A DNA stretch of 64,000 nt from Craspedostauros australis (GCA_026770025.1 JAMXDE010000056.1:62001-126000); one strand, 5' to 3'. Numbered from the stretch's first letter, positions 10,501 to 22,063 are shown. The notes: generated by a model not told the origin, from the letters alone. Made by a program: numbers and translations.

Positions 10501-12497
10501 TGCTTCTTTGGTGTTGAGTTGGTTGCACGATCGTGTCGCTGGCGTGTCCTCCCTCTTCAATTGTGTTAGCACAGCACAATGCGTTTTACACCACTGCGGA
10601 ATTGGTGTGCTCCAACAGTTTACGACGTCGCTGGCGTCAGCAGCGTCAAGCAGCCAAACTTATGTAGCACTCGCGCTCGTACGAATGGCACAAACAGACA
10701 GGGGGCTCTTCAAATTTGTCGTCCAGCTTCCACCTGTCTCTTGCTTCTATCACAGGTCGCGGTCTACCCTTCCACATGTTTGTTTGCGAGGGGCTGCTTC
10801 ATGAACGGAGCCATGCTTTGCCATGCAATACCAAGCGTAATCTATTATACTAGTGTTGTTTACTGCTGCTCCATACAACACTTCAGTTGGCACAACAGAG
10901 TGTAGCCTAACATGCTCCGAGTAATAGGTGTTCTGCTGATGGCTCCGGTTTGCCGCGTGTACACATGCGGTTTTACTCCAGAAAGCACGGTGTGACTCCG
11001 CTCCTTCTTCTGTGAACTATCACGGTTATGCAAATGGCAAGTTCAACCGTTCCCGATTAGTTGCTTTCCTCTCCTGTGTCGCAATTCTGCAACGACCTGT
11101 CACGCTGTTGCGTGGATCCAGGCAACACCAACACTGTGCAACACACCGGACAACGACGACCAATACGCCAAATCCTGATGATAAAACTACCTGTGTGACA
11201 TTCCTGGTGTTCGTTGCTGTTCACGCGATTATGCCTTGTTGTATGTACATCGTGTCCATTCGGTATTCACCATCAATGCACATTTAAGCAAAATAGGCGT
11301 GTAAATCTGGCACCCTGCTCAGAAGTGAAAAAGCGGGTTCGGCCGGATCTTTCCATTCATTCACAACAATTGAGGATTCCTCGTCGTGTCGCTGGCTGAG
11401 TCGCAATCACCAGACGCAGACAGAGTTCTCTCCTTTGTCGGAATTGGGTACGCACTGAAGCAACAGCCACAGAGACACCGGCAGCAACAACGGTAGCAGC
11501 AGTGGTCGTAACAGCGAAAGCCAGAACGACAGTGATAACGATGTTCGCCTTCGACACACAACAGAGGCGCACATCGCGCTGCGTGGATCCCACGTACCTC
11601 ACTCGCGCGGCGATGCGACGTCCACCACGCCTGAATGCTCGTACCACTTGTTGTGAACATCTACCTTGTATGCACACACTTACGGTACCCGCATTTGTGG
11701 GGGTACTCGTACCCCGCGCGGTTGTTGGGCAGAGGCACACCATGCTCGCACGGATACGAGCCAACACTTCGTCCAAGGGGGACCACGCTCGTCCCCGCAG
11801 CCGCACGCCACAACCAGCTGACAAGGCGACCTCGATTCGCTTCGTCGTTGGTCACACGGCTCCAAACAGTTAGCCAAAGGCGACCCGTTCCGCCCCTCCA
11901 TTTCACGCCACAAATCTAATTTCTGACAATGGAAGGCAAAGCAAGCCAAGACCCCTCTCCCGTGACAAGACCAACGCCCACACAAAAAACAACTCGCAAC
12001 AACATCCAAACAGCGTACTCGAACTGGCCTCTCGTCGTTCTCTCCCTCCTTCCTGCGAAAACAAGACCAAAGCAACACACCAAAAACAAACACACCCAAG
12101 ATCACAAACAAGACACTGCCCAAGACACACACGCACGCACACACAACAACAACGCAACATCATCATCATCATCATCGCTAGCAACATCGTACAAGTAGTC
12201 TGCTTTTTCTTCCACTACTACTTCATCATCATCGTCAACATCAACATCATCTTTTGCCGGCTACTTGCTCCTCCCTTTCCTTCTCCTTGCCATTACGGAT
12301 ACCGACGTTGGTAACAACAAGAGGAAGAGAAACGATCTTCACTCCGTGACGAGCACAACCAATCATCCACCACAACTCTGATCAACATACCTGCTGTCGT
12401 CAGCTTCAACCACTGTCAAGACCAGCGCTTCATCTTCATCTTCACGTACACATACACCTGCCAATTGTACCATTAAACTTCAACCAAGCCAGTCATC
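7559..12497. other. Long intergenic region between two HSF genes
   Basis: Almost 5 kb with no gene I can support. It contains scattered GTGGTT and CAACAA simple repeats. A minus-strand frame at 10011-10478 starts with ATG and has a hydrophobic Ala/Gly/Val-rich middle; it could be an exon but matches no family I recognise. The last 500 bases are CA- and CATCAT-rich and look like the 5' leader of the next HSF gene. Confidence 0.5.
10011..10478 (-). CDS. Possible hydrophobic hypothetical protein (155 aa), unproven
   Basis: An ATG-initiated frame on the minus strand. The middle (about residues 50-110) is an Ala/Gly/Val-rich stretch with one or two possible membrane segments (IVFVLGAAAIGG and AGVVAGCLVAS). 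The amino-acid texture there is more protein-like than the other frames nearby. The ends are Cys/Arg-rich and unconvincing. No family recognised. Chance open frames of this length do occur in this GC-balanced DNA, so this is a weak call. Confidence 0.18.
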   Translation of the reverse strand: MCFYQHKSKACLSVGRACVRALISICRVAFRLGSLRLFNHKPRKHDELRAIVFVLGAAAIGGLARTSGEHYPRIALDTSALFVNTAVRQIFVTNQLDAGVVAGCLVASTVQAGNGLGGTTWGLTVEHGALICDCRCITHVNATPSKRTSCVFAPK

Positions 12498-14009
12498 ATG
12501 ACAGCCCGTCCCTTGGAACAGACAATGAGTTCTCACAAAATGATCACGAGGACCAACAAGGCAGTAACAAGGACAACCGCAAATCCAGCTGCCACTGCTA
12601 CACGTACGAGTACTTCCACTGTATCCAAGATAGAGCGCAACCTGCAGTCACGAGTAGCCCAAGGAAATAAGCGCCCTATTACCAAAAACAGCAGAAACGG
12701 CAAGCACAACAAGCCCACAGCAACAAGCAACAGCCCCAGCAGCAGCACTACCACCACTACCATCGCCAACATCATCGCACAGAAAGCAACGAAGTATTCC
12801 CTCAAAAAGACTAGCAAGAAGCGCAAGTTCAAGATGCGGCCAGGTAACTTCATCGACAAGCTCCATCTCATGATGGAATACGCTGAACAGCACCATCTGG
12901 ACTCAGTCATCGCATGGGTCCACTACGGCAAGGCCTTTGTCATCCATGACCCCGACCGGCTGGTTGAGATCCTCCCGCTGTTCTTCGACCTCACCAAGTA
13001 CCGATCGTTCCGCAGGCAGCTATGCATGTGGCACTTCAAGAGAGTCCTTGCCGGCAGCCTCAAGGGAGCCTTCTACCACCCGTTCTTCCTCCAGGGCCAG
13101 CCCTCGGCGTCCCTCAACAAGTCCAGGAACGCTTTCAAGGATGCCATCGCCGACAAGAACTGCAGGATGTTCATGAAGGACCATCTGCCTCAGCCTTCTG
13201 CCATCCTCAGCCTCGGCAACGCCAAGGCCGGGACCAGGACCAAGACCAAGACTGCTACCACTACCAGCACGATCACTAGCAGTAGTGACATCGATGGAAT
13301 CACCGATGAGAACAGCAAGAGCGAGGTTAGCAGCAAGAAGCTAGAGCCTACGAAGTCCCGGAACTCCACCAGGCACACAGCCAAGACCATGCTGGTCGGA
13401 AGTACCAGACTTGCGCCCTGGTGCGGACCTGATGGTGCCTCCAGCTCCAGCTCCCGCAAATGGAGCTCGGTGCCTCCCAAGTTTGACTTATCATCGTTTG
13501 ACTACCAGCCAGTCCCTCTGAAATCACTGGCATCGTGGAGCTCAATGACATCCACCCTTTCAGCGCTGGACGATGTCCTAGCCACGAAGGACAACGGCAT
13601 GGATGAGTCCATGCCAAGCATCATGCCACAAACCTCAGCTGAATCTTCGGCCCTTCCATCAGGATCTCTATCTTCCTTCAGCGACGTTGTCTCATATCTT
13701 TCGACTGATATGTTCGAGCTGGATGACGAAGCTTCACTTCCTTGTGATACCTCCGATCTTGAGCTCCCAGCCACGGACATGGATCTCTCAGCAGACTCTG
13801 CAGAACCTCCATCGCGAGCACCGCTATCAGCAGTGACTGGGGCAACGGATGCAGCAGCGGAAGCAGCTGAGATTGAAGGTGATGTCGACGAGGCGGCAGA
13901 TATGGCCTTGATGTCAGAGACCATGACTTGCCCGATATTGGAGGCCATTTTTGCGGATGGGGATCTGCTTGGCTTCGAGGGGAGGCAGTTTTACTATGTC
14001 GAACCTTAG
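12498..14009 (+). CDS. Heat shock factor (HSF)-type transcription factor 2
   Basis: A single exon encoding 503 residues. A Thr/Asn/Ser-rich N-terminal region ends in a strong basic cluster (KKTSKKRKFKMR, about 103-114, likely nuclear import). The HSF DNA-binding domain spans about 118-200: FIDKLHLMMEY, then GKAFVIHDPDRLVEILPLFF, then recognition helix YRSFRRQLCMWHFKRV (168-183). Compared with the gene at 6236, the helix has RRQLC in place of QRQLN. The C-terminal 200 residues are Ser/Asp/Glu-rich with acidic clusters and end in a short conserved-looking FEGRQFYYVEP tail. A similar FGGRNFHCVDD element occurs inside the HSF at 6236, so the two may share an activation motif. The long leader before the ATG is CA-rich. 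Several downstream Met codons exist, but the frame is coding-like from 12498. Confidence 0.92.
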   Translation: MTARPLEQTMSSHKMITRTNKAVTRTTANPAATATRTSTSTVSKIERNLQSRVAQGNKRPITKNSRNGKHNKPTATSNSPSSSTTTTTIANIIAQKATKYSLKKTSKKRKFKMRPGNFIDKLHLMMEYAEQHHLDSVIAWVHYGKAFVIHDPDRLVEILPLFFDLTKYRSFRRQLCMWHFKRVLAGSLKGAFYHPFFLQGQPSASLNKSRNAFKDAIADKNCRMFMKDHLPQPSAILSLGNAKAGTRTKTKTATTTSTITSSSDIDGITDENSKSEVSSKKLEPTKSRNSTRHTAKTMLVGSTRLAPWCGPDGASSSSSRKWSSVPPKFDLSSFDYQPVPLKSLASWSSMTSTLSALDDVLATKDNGMDESMPSIMPQTSAESSALPSGSLSSFSDVVSYLSTDMFELDDEASLPCDTSDLELPATDMDLSADSAEPPSRAPLSAVTGATDAAAEAAEIEGDVDEAADMALMSETMTCPILEAIFADGDLLGFEGRQFYYVEP

Positions 14010-15049
14010 TTGATATCGAGACTGTACGCACAGTCCATGGCCTTTCAGCATGACGCCAAGAGGAAGAAGGACCATACGAGCACACCGAAACATCTGCAGC
14101 TGTATCTGCATCTGCACCAGTGCGATACGTGCGATACAATTGATGCATCTGTATCTGCGTGCTTGTCGCATCCTAGAGGCCTGATCGTTGGGAGATCTGA
14201 TTATACTCTACATCACATTACAGTACATTTCATAATACATCAAATACACACACTTGCAACTAAATGTACAGGCCTCATGCACTGTATTGCGTCCTGACGA
14301 GGGATGGAATATTCACGAAGAGCACAGCCTCACCGGTTCCGAATCAAGGTCGAGTGCTACACAGTATCTTCTATATCAGTTGGACTCATCGCGCGGGAGC
14401 TGGTCACACTCCATACCGAACTGCAAAGGCCGCCATGTCGGAAGTGAGAAGGTTCAGAAGGATCGGAAAGACCGAAGGAAGACTATGTGATGAGCAGGTC
14501 GAGAGAGAAGCATGAGAAAGAACGGAAGCAACGATAGCCAGCGATTGAGTTGGAGATGAAGGTTTGCAGCTGGGGAACAGCTTTCCCCCTTGCAAGCATC
14601 CATTGCATGTACTTGTACACCAGGCTTCAGGTGGACACTGCCAACCCTCAATGGATATCGCATGAGGATCATAACATCGTCAATGGGACTGTACTTTGGC
14701 GCGACATATGTGCCAACTCTCCAGCCACCTCCACAATAGTCATCAACCTGTCCTAGCAACATCTTATTCAATACAGAGCAGCGCAACCAGCCTCCCTTTC
14801 GCAATTCACCATCAGCAGCACGAACAATAGGATCAGCATCAGCATCAATGTCAATGTCAACGTCAACCTCCGGGCTGCCGTGAGCAATAGAAGGTCAGCA
14901 CGACCATCAGCCGCTACAATCGACCAGGAAAGAAGCGCTGCGACCACGAGCAAAGGGATGGCTATCTCCAAGATCGTAGCAACTGTATCGTTCTTAGGGC
15001 ATGGTCAATCTCACGATCAAGGCCAGCCAACACTCGCAGCAGAAGCGGG

Positions 15050-15144
15050 ATGACCAGCATGATGTTCATGATGCTCATGATGCTCATGATCATCATCATG
15101 ATCATGATCATCATCATGATCATGATCATCATCATGATCATCAC
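15050..15144. repeat. CATGAT/ATCATG imperfect tandem repeat
   Basis: An imperfect array of CATGAT and CATCAT units that is largely self-complementary (many ATGATCAT palindromes), so it could fold into hairpins. Confidence 0.9.
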
Positions 15145-15856
15145 CAACATCGATCGCTGACAGGATAGATGGGGTGTTCCATTGTTGGGGTGGACACTGC
15201 GGATGCAAGAGACCCGCATGCACTGCTCCAATACTCCAGAGGCAGAGATAGCGAGACAGAGAGAGAGACAGAGAGAGAGAGAGAGAAGGAAGAAGAGAAG
15301 AAACACGAAACGGATTAGATACAAATAGTCCATACAGAAGAGAAGAGTGAGAAACCACAACCACAGCGGCCATGGTGTCAGGGACATGATGCTGAATCAA
15401 AGCGCCATGTCATGGATGAAACCGACCTATTGATGGTCGGCTGCACGAGTGTCAGCACTGCCGGCAGCATCGTTAGCACGAGCAGAATCAGCGCATATGG
15501 AGTCAGAGTTACTCGTGTCCCCAATCGAGGTACAATCCGAACTACACTTGCATCTGTACTCCTTCCGGCTTGCTTCTCAAGCTTCCGCCTCCGTCTTGGG
15601 CGAACATTTGCATGGCGGATTATCAAATGTACGAGTAGAATCATGGAGGTATAGCACAGCGTGGCATTTGGACAGCGCCGCCCTTTGGCGCCTTTTCGCG
15701 TGCCTTCTCGAGATCACAGATTGCCACTCACGGGTTGCACATCACAGATCATACTCGTAATCGTAATCGCAGGCCACGCACCCCTTTCATTCATCAGCAA
15801 TGTCATTCACAAATGCATGCGATGCCTCTGAGTTGGAGCACACACTTATTGTTGTT

Positions 15857-15925
15857 GCGCTGTGCTGCGCTGTGCTGCGCTGTGCTGCGCTGTGCTGCGC
15901 TGTGCTGCGCTGTGCTGCGCTGCGC
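15857..15925. repeat. 10-bp minisatellite (GCGCTGTGCT)n
   Basis: About seven near-perfect copies of a 10-base unit containing GCTGTGCTGC. Because 10 is not a multiple of 3, the repeat keeps all frames open and reads as Cys/Ala/Val-rich nonsense. Confidence 0.95.
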
Positions 15926-16298
15926 TTCACCCTGAAGGTATCTGACAACTCAGAAGAGATCACACATGAGATTCAGCGTTGACGGCTTCAGTAGTTTCGA
16001 CTACCTCCTCGTCCCGATAGACGGGCCCTAGCACCAGGTGGAGTCTTCGCCCGGGCAGTCTCCCTTCCCTCCCGTTGTTTCCTTTTCTTCCCTCCCTTCC
16101 TTTCTTGGATCGTATAATACGTGCGTGAACCCTCGTCGAATTGATACAGTCTGTCGAGCGGTACTCCCTGCAACCCATATAGCTTCGCTGCGGTCCTCCG
16201 CGAAATCAGCCAACGCGCTGGTAGAAGGAAAGATGACAAAGGAAGATCACATGTAATCGTTCCGCCGATCTTTTTTCATCCATTCCCTTTCATACCAA

Positions 16299-16349
16299 CA
16301 CCAAGATCAAGACCAACACCAAGATCAAGATCAAAAGCCAGGGTCCAAG
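16299..16349. repeat. AACACCAAGATCAAG-type tandem repeat
   Basis: Short tandem units of ACCAAGATCAAG with small variations, in the DNA upstream of the coiled-coil gene at 16927. Confidence 0.85.
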
Positions 16350-16926
16350 ACCAACGCCAACGCCAGAAACGCCTTGTCCCATCGATCCTTTATCGGATCG
16401 TAAAGAAGTCATCGGCGTTGATGACAATCGACCGCAACAACGCACGGTTGCTCCAATAGAGATCCACGGGATTGGAAACCGACACAAAAAACGTGACCGG
16501 ACACGTCTGTTGTGCATGGTAATGAAACATGATTGGCTGTTGGTCATGTCGTCCTAGTGACGTATGACCCAGGTTGACCAACCACAAGGCCTCAATAATG
16601 TCCTACTGGCACAACGACATCCCCAACTGCTCCATCTTCCTCTCAGTCCGCTCCGATGGATTCATTCGAGTAACAATGCGAACGGTGAGCCTTCCCGAAT
16701 CGTGATTCGCAACACAACCAAAGACGACGATGACATCCCGCCAAAAAACCCAACGGCCAACAACATCACCCAGAACAACACAACACAACACACACCCACA
16801 ACCGCAACAAAGAAAACAAGCTCAACAGAACGGAAAAGGGATTCGCCATGACAGGACACTCGAGTCAGCTCCGCTGAAGCCCAAACGCCCGCTGCATTCT
16901 GATTCACTTGCCGCAAAGCCAACGAG

Positions 16927-17583
16927 ATGGCCAGCCTGTGGAAGAAGGTGAAGAATGCCGCCATCAAGACCAAGGTCCGAGGCGAGATCGCCCTCCTAGA
17001 ACGGGAGATGACGGCGAAGAAGAAGAAGTTCGGCATCCACCTGTACGATCTGCTGACCAATGACAAGAACAAGCTGCTTGGCATCACCGCAGGAACCCTC
17101 TTCGAGGGCAAGCAGAAGCAGATCAAGGAACCCTTCGAGCGCGCGCGCGACGACATGAACAACATCCAGGCACAGAAGGACATCAGGCAGAGGGATCTGG
17201 ATGTGCTGGAGGTCAAGGGTGCGCACTCTTTGCCCGACACCACGGCGGAGGAGAAGATGAAGAAGGCCGGCAAGCACGTGACGGACGCAGGCACCACCGC
17301 CAAGCTCAACACGCAGATTGCGTTGCTGGACCGTGAAATGAAGATCCGGAAGGAGCAGTTCGGCTTGGAAGTCTTTGAGCTCACCCAGTCGTCGGATCAG
17401 AACAAGAAGTCCGGGATCAAGGGTGCCATGAAGAACGCCCTCTCCAACGTTTCGCAGCAGGAGCAGGAGATCCAGCGCTGTGTCGACAACGCAAAGGATG
17501 ACGTTTCCTTGATCGTCAGCAAGATCGAGTCCAAGCAGCGCGAAATCAACCTCCTGGACAGCGAGATGGAACCTCTCATGTGA
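16927..17583 (+). CDS. Internally duplicated coiled-coil protein (unknown function)
   Basis: 218 residues in a single exon, starting ATGGCCAGC. Strong codon preference (AAG, ATC, GAG, CTC/CTG) suggests a well-expressed genuine gene. The protein is Lys/Glu-rich and helical. It consists of two homologous halves: residues 14-96, with IALLEREMTAKKKKFG near the start and ERARDDMNNI then LDVLE near the end; and residues 124-211, with IALLDREMKIRKEQFG and VDNAKDDVSLI then INLLD at matching places. A Gly/Lys-containing linker joins them. No signal peptide, membrane segment or catalytic motif is visible. The arrangement suggests an antiparallel helical bundle or a filament-like structural protein. I do not recognise the family. 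Confidence 0.85.
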   Translation: MASLWKKVKNAAIKTKVRGEIALLEREMTAKKKKFGIHLYDLLTNDKNKLLGITAGTLFEGKQKQIKEPFERARDDMNNIQAQKDIRQRDLDVLEVKGAHSLPDTTAEEKMKKAGKHVTDAGTTAKLNTQIALLDREMKIRKEQFGLEVFELTQSSDQNKKSGIKGAMKNALSNVSQQEQEIQRCVDNAKDDVSLIVSKIESKQREINLLDSEMEPLM

Positions 17584-20176
17584 AGACCGTGGCGTCGCAT
17601 TGCAATAGAGATGGCGGTGATGGTGTGCACAAAGGATATTTTTTCAATGATGGGCGTGATCGTGGTTGTGATCGTGATGACGATGATGATGACAACCATG
17701 TTGATCATAGGTCAGCCACCAAGCCTGGCACCACTATTGTTCTTGGAATCACGAAACGGAGACCTAAACCAATGACGACCTCTCATAGCAGGAAAGCATC
17801 TCCGCACGCCCTCTGAAGCTTGCAAACGCAAGCAACTAATCCAGCGTTTGTGCACATACAGTGAAGCTTCGAGGACCCATCCGATGAGAGGTGTGAGAGC
17901 CAAAAAGAGAACGATTATGTGGCGGACAGAATACTCAGACCTCGTAAAAATGTAGGGTACGAACTTTGGTCAGACAATGCAGGTTGATCGCATCTTTCTA
18001 CGCGACGCATGCGACCTCCAGTTGAGACGGAATGGAGCGAGACGCAACGCCATGCAACGCAGTATTTACAGCGCATGGGACCGGACGAATGTCACATCCT
18101 TGAAGAGTCTCGTCACTTGCGGCGCTGTAGTCGCATCTTTACGGAAGCAGCGATAGAAGATAGTGCGTGAGTACGATCGCGCGTACGCGACTATCATACG
18201 CCAGAGACCACACCACATCTGCCGACCAACGCTCCTCTCCCTCAAACCTGTCGTGGTTGTTCCTCTGGCATGTTGCTGCCCATGCAGTGGTGCAACTTGC
18301 AGACCAAGTCAAGCCGCACTTTGCTGCGATTGTAAAAAGTCGGGACAATGAATATCGCTGCATAGTATAGTACCATGATACGCCTGTTGTTGCGAAGATA
18401 CCTTGTCCGGCCTTGCTTCTCCCCCACTTTTCCGCATAGTGCACAACACACTGCGCCATACCGTTCACTCATTCTCCCTTGACAACGACCTGATCGAAGA
18501 TGCCATCACCGGCGAGAGTTCGGTGATCATTCAGTTGTTGATCCGCTCCAAATGTGCTGAGTGAACACAAAATGAGATCGGTGGTGTTGGGGCGTGTCGG
18601 TACCAGCATGGTAGATCGTAGAGTGCCAGACAAGTTCCGTGGCGGAAGGCAATGTGGAAAACGAGATTCGTGATAGCCAGAAATCGAGAAGGCACTTGTG
18701 GTGGAAGGAGCACCTTTGCGCGCGCTGGATGGGCGGCTTCAAACCGAATGCCGAGAAAAAGAATAGAGGAGCGCGCTTCACAAGAGAGTCTGCGAAGGGT
18801 CATGGTGCACAACCGAATGCAGTATGCTCGTATTATACGACCTGTAAGTGCTGCACAACTTGGCCAACAGCTATAATAGTTGTAGCCCAATCGGAAGCAG
18901 TACCAGAACACGAACCGATGCGACTTGTACCTATGACCAAGTATGCGCACCCACAAGTCGCGGTGAAGTGACGGCCCGCGAAGCCATGGGAAAGTAAAGG
19001 GAGATGGAAGGTACAATGCATGAACACAATGGCCAAGGGGCTTGCGACCACACCTGTGATGGTGAGCATTGGTGGATCCTTGCGCCACTAGCTTGTATGT
19101 ACCTTTACACCCGTTCCTGCTCGGACGCTACCGTGCGTTGGTCCTGTTCCTCTCTCTCTCCCACTCTCCGCAGTACCATCATCCCTGAAGTCTCCTGCAA
19201 AGAGGATCACAGGAAATTGGCGGTATCGCTTCTGTTCGCATTGGGTATGGATCGACAGAAGAGAGCGACCGCGAATGTTGCCATTGGGATGCCATGTCCC
19301 TTCTTCGTCTTGGACTGTGCCGGTCCTCCTCGTTGCGATGACATTTCTTCATTCCTTCTCCCATGCGCGAGTGTGAACAGAAGAAGCTGTGGTCGATGTG
19401 AATGATCCTCGTAACCGGTGAACAGTTCATCTTGATACTCGAACGAAACACATGTTGCAAGAGAGAGAACGATGAGGCGTGAGAGATCCGGCAATGCGGC
19501 CGATCACGTCGCGTGAATTTCCAGCGTGTCATCGGCCATCGTGATGAGAACACGACAGCTCATGCAATCCACGATGACACACGTTGTCACAACACAACAC
19601 AAACAATGTTGAAACATGTCTGATTGAGTCGTATCAGTCGACTCAATGATATCAATCAAACGTGAACCGTATTAATCGTGATTCAACTTCGCGCCAAAAA
19701 TGAAGCGCCAAAACAACGAAAGAAGAATTGTTTTGGCGATTCTGAGCAAAATGGATCAATGGATGTATTCATGTGAGAATGCTTTGCTATGATGCAACGC
19801 TCGGAGTACATTCTCATGATGATGGCCAGCCAATCCAACGCGACCTTCTCAAGCCACACCTGTTGTCGGAGGCAGCCAATCTTTGTCCAACCGAAGATAA
19901 AGGATTCGTCCAACAACAACAACGACGACGACAACGACACGTCCGACGACAACGACGGCACATATCCACGCACACACATTCTCACAGATCTACTCACGCA
20001 TGTGATGATGCTCAGGAGCATGCGTTGACTCATGAGCGTATTGCACGCTGCAATAATTCAGCACCGCGCTGGAGAGCACATGTGACAGGTCACGTTCTTC
20101 TCATCCGTTCTCTCTGCTTTGCGAGGACTCTTCTTCTCTGCTCTGCCAGACTCAACTGCAATGACCAGCAACGGAA
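17584..20176. other. Intergenic region; one perfect hairpin
   Basis: About 2.6 kb with no supported gene. Frames of 60-185 codons occur on both strands, but the longer ones lack an ATG start or any protein-like texture. A 9-bp perfect inverted repeat lies at 19623-19647. Confidence 0.55.
19623..19647. other. Perfect 9-bp stem, 7-base loop inverted repeat
   Basis: ATTGAGTCG at 19623-19631 is exactly complementary to CGACTCAAT at 19639-19647. A weaker nested TGATTGA/TCAATCA pair surrounds it. It could be a structured RNA element or a protein-binding palindrome; no neighbouring gene explains it. Confidence 0.5.
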
Positions 20177-21661
20177 ATGCGACGAGAAGGTCGTTGCATG
20201 GCCTGCTCTGCCTCCATCGACGTTGAATGCCTTCTCATCGTCGCAGCCCCGTCTTCTGCGGAAGGTGCTGTCAGCGTCATGTCATTCTCACAGACGGAGG
20301 CGACGATACAGTTGAACACAATTCGGCTGCTGCCAGTCATCACGAACCTTCTCACGCACAAACAACGCGTGAATCTAGCTCAGCTAGAGTATAGTAAGTA
20401 CATCGATCCATCCATCCATCTCGCTCTCCGTGCAGCAATGACTGCCATCGCGCTGATGCCTTGCGGCAACCCGCTGCCCATCAATGAGGATCATGGCGCC
20501 TCCTTTCTGCAGTTCCATCCGCAGCAACCACAACTGCAACACGAGCAGCACCGCCATCGGCATTCCAACATGAAGGTCAAGAGCGAAGATCCGTCGGCAG
20601 CTCCTGGTAACAGCTGGGTGAGCTTCGCTGCAGGATTCAAGCGGGAGCAACTGGTGCAGGCTCACGATGACTGCGGCTGCGATTCGAGGGAGGAGTCCAC
20701 CCACAATGAATCGAAAGCAGCACCACACGATGCGCCGAAGCGCTCGCCGCAACCAACGCAGAAGAGGGAAACGGCAGACGACAAGCCCGATGCGCGGACG
20801 ATGATCGAGACCATGAACCAGCTGCCGAGACGCATCCGGAAGAAGTTCCCCTACAAACTGTTCCGCCTGCTGCTGTTCGTGGAACAGCGCAACCAGCAGG
20901 ACATCGTGTGGTGGACGCAAGATGAGGACGGCATCGTCGTGCACGACAAGGAACGCTTCGAGCAGGAGATCATGCCTCATTTTTTCGACTCCTCCATGAT
21001 CCGCTCGTTCGATCGCCAATTCTCCAACTGGCAGTTCCGCCGCATCGCGAAGAAACGCACGAGCTTCTGCCATGCCTCGTTCCGGCGGTACCGAATCGAT
21101 CTGCTGCAGCACATCAAGCGCACGAAGGACAAGTCCTGCAAGCCGCGCCGTTTTCCGATCATCGCCGCCAAGGAGAACGTCGCCCGGAACTTCGCCGAGG
21201 TGCCTGCGGCGGGCGCCAGGCTCTTCCAACCGCGAGCTGTTCTGCAGCCGCATGATGGTTCAGGCGCAAGCGTCGGCGCTGCCGATGCGGCTGGTTGCAT
21301 CGCGGCATCCATGCCCATGTCTATCTACACTGCACAACCGCAAGCCACTCAATACCAACCCATCGCCCCGGCTCCCGTTGCTCCCGCCTCCGTTTTCTCC
21401 CCAACCGCTAGGCCCTTCATGCTGCGCTCCGCCTCACAACGCGTCTCGTCCGCTGACGTGTTTGGAGAACGTGATCAGTTCGGCTTTGACGACTATGACC
21501 CGTTGGACGTGAAGATGGAGGCAGATTCAGACGCCATCAAGCCATTGCAGGAGCGCGACGAGCAGCCTCCGAGTCCTCCCATGCACGTGGCAGGATCATC
21601 GACGATGATGCAGGAGTATGTCACCGGAGATGATGATGATGGTATTTACGCGTATGTGTAG
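20177..21661 (+). CDS. Divergent HSF-type transcription factor 3
   Basis: The frame from the ATG at 20177 gives 494 residues; the ATG at 20438 (residue 88) is an equally good start and gives 407. The domain at residues 224-315 follows HSF layout: FPYKLFRLLLFVEQRN, then VWWTQDEDGIVVHDKERF, then recognition helix IRSFDRQFSNWQFRRI (275-290). It keeps the SF-x-RQ and W-x-F core, but the usual LNMW/LNLW is FSNW and the loop is more acidic and basic than in the two upstream HSFs. It sits mid-protein, after a His/Gln-rich and basic region, rather than near the N terminus. The C-terminal region is Pro/Ala-rich then acidic. It is convergent with the Siva-like gene (402-bp gap). Family assignment is firm; HSE binding is less certain. 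Confidence 0.85.
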   Translation: MRREGRCMACSASIDVECLLIVAAPSSAEGAVSVMSFSQTEATIQLNTIRLLPVITNLLTHKQRVNLAQLEYSKYIDPSIHLALRAAMTAIALMPCGNPLPINEDHGASFLQFHPQQPQLQHEQHRHRHSNMKVKSEDPSAAPGNSWVSFAAGFKREQLVQAHDDCGCDSREESTHNESKAAPHDAPKRSPQPTQKRETADDKPDARTMIETMNQLPRRIRKKFPYKLFRLLLFVEQRNQQDIVWWTQDEDGIVVHDKERFEQEIMPHFFDSSMIRSFDRQFSNWQFRRIAKKRTSFCHASFRRYRIDLLQHIKRTKDKSCKPRRFPIIAAKENVARNFAEVPAAGARLFQPRAVLQPHDGSGASVGAADAAGCIAASMPMSIYTAQPQATQYQPIAPAPVAPASVFSPTARPFMLRSASQRVSSADVFGERDQFGFDDYDPLDVKMEADSDAIKPLQERDEQPPSPPMHVAGSSTMMQEYVTGDDDDGIYAYV

Positions 21662-22063
21662 AGGGAGTTTGCATCATAGTATTCGTATTAGTACCATGGG
21701 GCGTAATGTACAGTTAACACAATCTTAACCAACGAATAAGAATAGGCCATGATGCCGTCCAAATCAACTTCAGCGCTCCGCCCTCCTGCTGTTGTACTTT
21801 GTGTACATGGACATGCACCAGCTCGGCAACCAATCCAGCAGATCAAAACACACATACTAACCGCCAACACATCACACTCCAACAGTACACACGTTCACTT
21901 ATCATACGACTCCTCAACTACTCGTGCATTAATTTTATGTACGTACGTATGAATGTGTGGAATTCTATGATCTCTGTAAGTACACGCGGAACATCCCACT
22001 GCCGTACTTCACTGCGTGTCACCGAGCGACATGCCGATCTGTATTCAAGCCACAGCTCAATAT
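21662..22063. other. Convergent intergenic region
   Basis: A 402-base gap between two gene 3' ends. It should hold both transcription end regions. No further feature seen. Confidence 0.5.

Larger units (their letters stand above)
14010..16926. other. Intergenic region with several simple repeats
   Basis: Nearly 3 kb without a supported gene. It holds CATGAT-type repeats (15050-15144), GA-rich tracts (15240-15300), a 10-bp minisatellite (15857-15925) and AAGATC-type repeats (16299-16349). An open frame antisense to the start of the coiled-coil gene is a shadow of it. Confidence 0.6.

Noticed and set aside
11357-11824. Minus-strand 155-codon frame with one hydrophobic stretch
   Set aside because: Starts at TTG and the hydrophobic part comes from CAACAGC-type repeats.
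16662-17384. Minus-strand 240-codon frame
   Set aside because: Antisense shadow of the Lys/Glu-rich coiled-coil gene at 16927.
18531-19088. Minus-strand 185-codon frame
   Set aside because: Starts at GTG; Cys/Arg/His-rich composition with no motif.
20384-21253. Minus-strand 289-codon frame
   Set aside because: Antisense shadow of the third HSF gene; the sense strand has the recognisable domain.
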